Below, one piece after another: positions 5,878 through 6,966 of a DNA stretch of 6,966 nucleotides. Source of the DNA: JBAZBO01 sp041671425 (GTDB taxonomy: Bacteria; Patescibacteriota; WWE3; UBA101185; UBA10185); contig JBAZBO010000050.1 of assembly GCA_041671425.1 (NCBI GenBank), positions 1-6,966 of the forward strand, written 5' to 3'. The notes under the pieces were generated by a model. The model did no database searches. It was not told the DNA's origin and saw only the letters and a list, made by a program, of their open reading frames with translations. Positions within the stretch are counted from its first letter, which is position 1, and each line of letters opens with the position of its first letter. Made by a program: the position numbers and the translations under genes.

Positions 5878-6453
5878 CTATCTAGCCACACCCACACCCT
5901 CTTCATTAATACACTCTGGTACTAGATATGTAGAAAACTCGGGATACTCATCAAAAGAAGTACACATGATGGCACCATTGCCATCTGCCAAGATCTTAAT
6001 CTCATCGTTATCTTTTACAGCAAATACATACCCCCCACCAACATCTGCCGTGATGGGAACCACAGAAGCCGAGATATATTTACCAAGGTGCTTTTTGATA
6101 ACTACTTTCATATTATTCAAACTAAGACCTTTATCAATTAGTGCTTGTCTTATCTTAGCCTCATCCCCAGAAATATCACATTCCCCTCTTGAGTATAACC
6201 ACTCTTCGCATGAATAATCCCCAAGTACACACAACCCGAACTGGCTACCATCAGATTCGCTTACTATCTGGAGTTCGCCACCATTGTCTTCACAATACAC
6301 AGAGGCTGGATTGGCCATACCGGTAGTGGTAGTAGTTTGTTCGGGGGCGGCAGCTTTTTCCTCCACAACCTCTACAGGATTTTTCCTAAAGATCAAAACC
6401 GCAACTACAAGAGCAGCGAACATTATTGGTAGTACAAGACGAAGTTTTTTCAT
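5878..6453 (-). CDS. membrane-anchored DUF333-domain protein
   Basis: The 191-residue protein starts with a short basic tip and one hydrophobic segment (about 6-22), consistent with a signal anchor or uncleaved signal peptide. No lipobox cysteine follows. A low-complexity linker includes five threonines at 40-44. Residues 47-92 match the DUF333 (hemolysin-like) pattern: MANPASVYC, then a GGE turn, an SDGS...GLC strand, and SCEEWLYSRGEC, with cysteines at 54, 75, 82 and 92. About 100 further residues form a domain I do not recognise, beginning with a short helix and carrying C164 and C181. Six cysteines in an exported protein suggest disulfides. DUF333 has no established molecular function; the 'hemolysin' label in databases is historical. 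The ATG at 6453 has a TAAAAT box 6 nt upstream and no properly spaced Shine-Dalgarno. The gene diverges from the surface-protein gene across a 72-bp region. Confidence 0.85.
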   Translation of the reverse strand: MKKLRLVLPIMFAALVVAVLIFRKNPVEVVEEKAAAPEQTTTTTGMANPASVYCEDNGGELQIVSESDGSQFGLCVLGDYSCEEWLYSRGECDISGDEAKIRQALIDKGLSLNNMKVVIKKHLGKYISASVVPITADVGGGYVFAVKDNDEIKILADGNGAIMCTSFDEYPEFSTYLVPECINEEGVGVAR

Positions 6454-6459
6454 ACCTAG

Positions 6460-6465
6460 ATTTTA
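6460..6465 (-). promoter_or_regulatory. -10 box of the DUF333 gene, leaderless type
   Basis: On the minus strand TAAAAT ends 6 nt before the ATG, the same spacing as the TATAAT/GTG pair at 1870-1884. No convincing -35 is seen 17 nt upstream. A GGAG directly before this box is 12 nt from the ATG, too far for a normal Shine-Dalgarno. Confidence 0.4.
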
Positions 6466-6486
6466 CTCCAAAATGCAAAACCTCAC

Positions 6487-6515
6487 TTGATGATATATGG
6501 CACATAAAGTAACAT
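6487..6515 (+). promoter_or_regulatory. sigma70-type promoter of the tail-fibre-like surface protein gene
   Basis: TTGATG (6487-6492) and TAACAT (6510-6515) are separated by exactly 17 bases. The predicted RNA start near 6522 leaves only about four bases before the ATG at 6526, so the transcript would be nearly leaderless. There is no Shine-Dalgarno before the ATG. Confidence 0.5.
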
Positions 6516-6525
6516 TGAAGTCAGC

Positions 6526-6966
6526 ATGAAAAGACCGCACAAAAGCAATATAACCGGAAGTAAAGCTTTTCTTTTTACAGGCTTGTTACTGATAGCAGGT
6601 TTTGCCATTGTTCAAATAGTCTTTGCCGCTACACCAAACCCCGGCCACACCTTCTCCTCCGTAAGCGGGGGTGTTACTCAGGGAGACCTGCTTTATGGTT
6701 CCGCGACTGACACTCTATCAGCACTGGCAAAGAACACCACTGCAACCAGATATATTTCTAACACCGGAACAGATAACAACCCTGCGTGGGCACAGGTGGA
6801 CCTATCAACTGGAGTTACAGGCACACTTCCTGTGGGAAATTTGAACGCTGGTATCAGTGCTAGTTCCTCAACCTTCTGGCGTGGAGATGGAACCTGGCAA
6901 AAGCCCATGGGAGCAATAATCGGAGGGGGAAGCTCTACTTCTCTAACTGCTTCAGCAGTATGTAAC
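6526..6966 (+). CDS. exported surface protein with tail-fibre-like sequence, partial
   Basis: The frame opens at ATG 6526 and runs without a stop to the right edge, giving 147 visible residues. Residues 1-35 form a signal peptide: basic MKRPHK, a hydrophobic core at about 14-33, and a VFAA site before TPNPG. The mature part is rich in Gly, Ser, Thr, Asn and Ala with no cysteine until the last visible residues. Residues about 48-126 (GGVTQGDLLYGSA, LSALAKNTTATRYISNTGT, NPAWAQVDLSTG, LPVGNLNAG, STFWRGDGTWQKP) closely resemble a module common in phage tail-fibre proteins and in large surface proteins of metagenomic CPR genomes. That module often precedes a collagen-like, pyocin-knob or S74-peptidase region. 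A role in attachment or as a surface fibre is inferred from this resemblance. The C-terminus, which would show whether a chaperone or adhesin domain follows, lies outside the window. Confidence 0.82.
   Translation, partial: MKRPHKSNITGSKAFLFTGLLLIAGFAIVQIVFAATPNPGHTFSSVSGGVTQGDLLYGSATDTLSALAKNTTATRYISNTGTDNNPAWAQVDLSTGVTGTLPVGNLNAGISASSSTFWRGDGTWQKPMGAIIGGGSSTSLTASAVCN

Noticed and set aside
1..6966. Recoded TGA (glycine) as in Gracilibacteria/Absconditabacteria
   Set aside because: All genes close normally with the ordinary bacterial code; no conserved Gly position is read as TGA, and the only gene ending in TGA would gain just three residues.
1..6966. CRISPR array, transposase or integrase, or defence system
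   Set aside because: No regularly spaced repeats, no transposase or recombinase motifs and no nuclease or restriction domains were seen on either strand; the only direct repeat pair is two copies 146 bp apart.

Overview
The window reads as a fragment of a small, moderately AT-rich bacterial genome, most likely a Candidate Phyla Radiation (Patescibacteria) lineage such as Katanobacteria or Microgenomates. The grounds are indirect: compact gene spacing, several genes with no Shine-Dalgarno but a -10-like box just before the start, GT-C membrane glycosyltransferases beside an SDR sugar epimerase, a small DUF333 protein, and a signal-peptide protein with tail-fibre-like sequence. The ordinary bacterial code gives intact proteins. 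No ribosomal or other taxonomic marker is present, so the assignment is inference. A run of ten N at 4868-4877 shows that this is a scaffolded draft assembly.

Layout. Positions 1-673 (minus) hold a two-gene metal unit: a CsoR-type copper sensor followed after 3 nt by an HMA-domain membrane protein that runs off the left edge. Positions 718-4417 form a surface-sugar block: a GT87-like GT-C glycosyltransferase (minus), a divergent GT39/PMT-like GT-C glycosyltransferase (plus), and an NAD-dependent epimerase/dehydratase (minus) that converges on the latter with a 4-nt gap. Positions 4418-4819 are a 402-bp divergent intergenic region with a good sigma70-type promoter, small inverted repeats and a long imperfect hairpin. 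They lead into a GC-richer gene (4820-5582) with a strong Shine-Dalgarno, interrupted by the N-gap and tentatively GT-A-like. Positions 5583-5877 have no gene but carry two ~30-bp direct repeats around a hairpin. Positions 5878-6453 (minus) encode a membrane-anchored DUF333 protein. A divergent gene from 6526 (plus) encodes an exported protein resembling tail-fibre repeats and leaves the window at the right edge.

How it fits together. The two membrane glycosyltransferases and the epimerase suggest building and transfer of lipid-linked sugars to the cell surface. The last two genes encode exported products. The CsoR/HMA pair probably responds to copper and binds or moves it. Nothing here is recognisable as a defence system, CRISPR array or transposon. 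The best leads are the recurrent leaderless-type gene starts, the long 5'-leader hairpin, the Tyr-to-His change in the epimerase active site, the structured repeat-flanked intergenic element, and the poorly characterised GC-rich gene.
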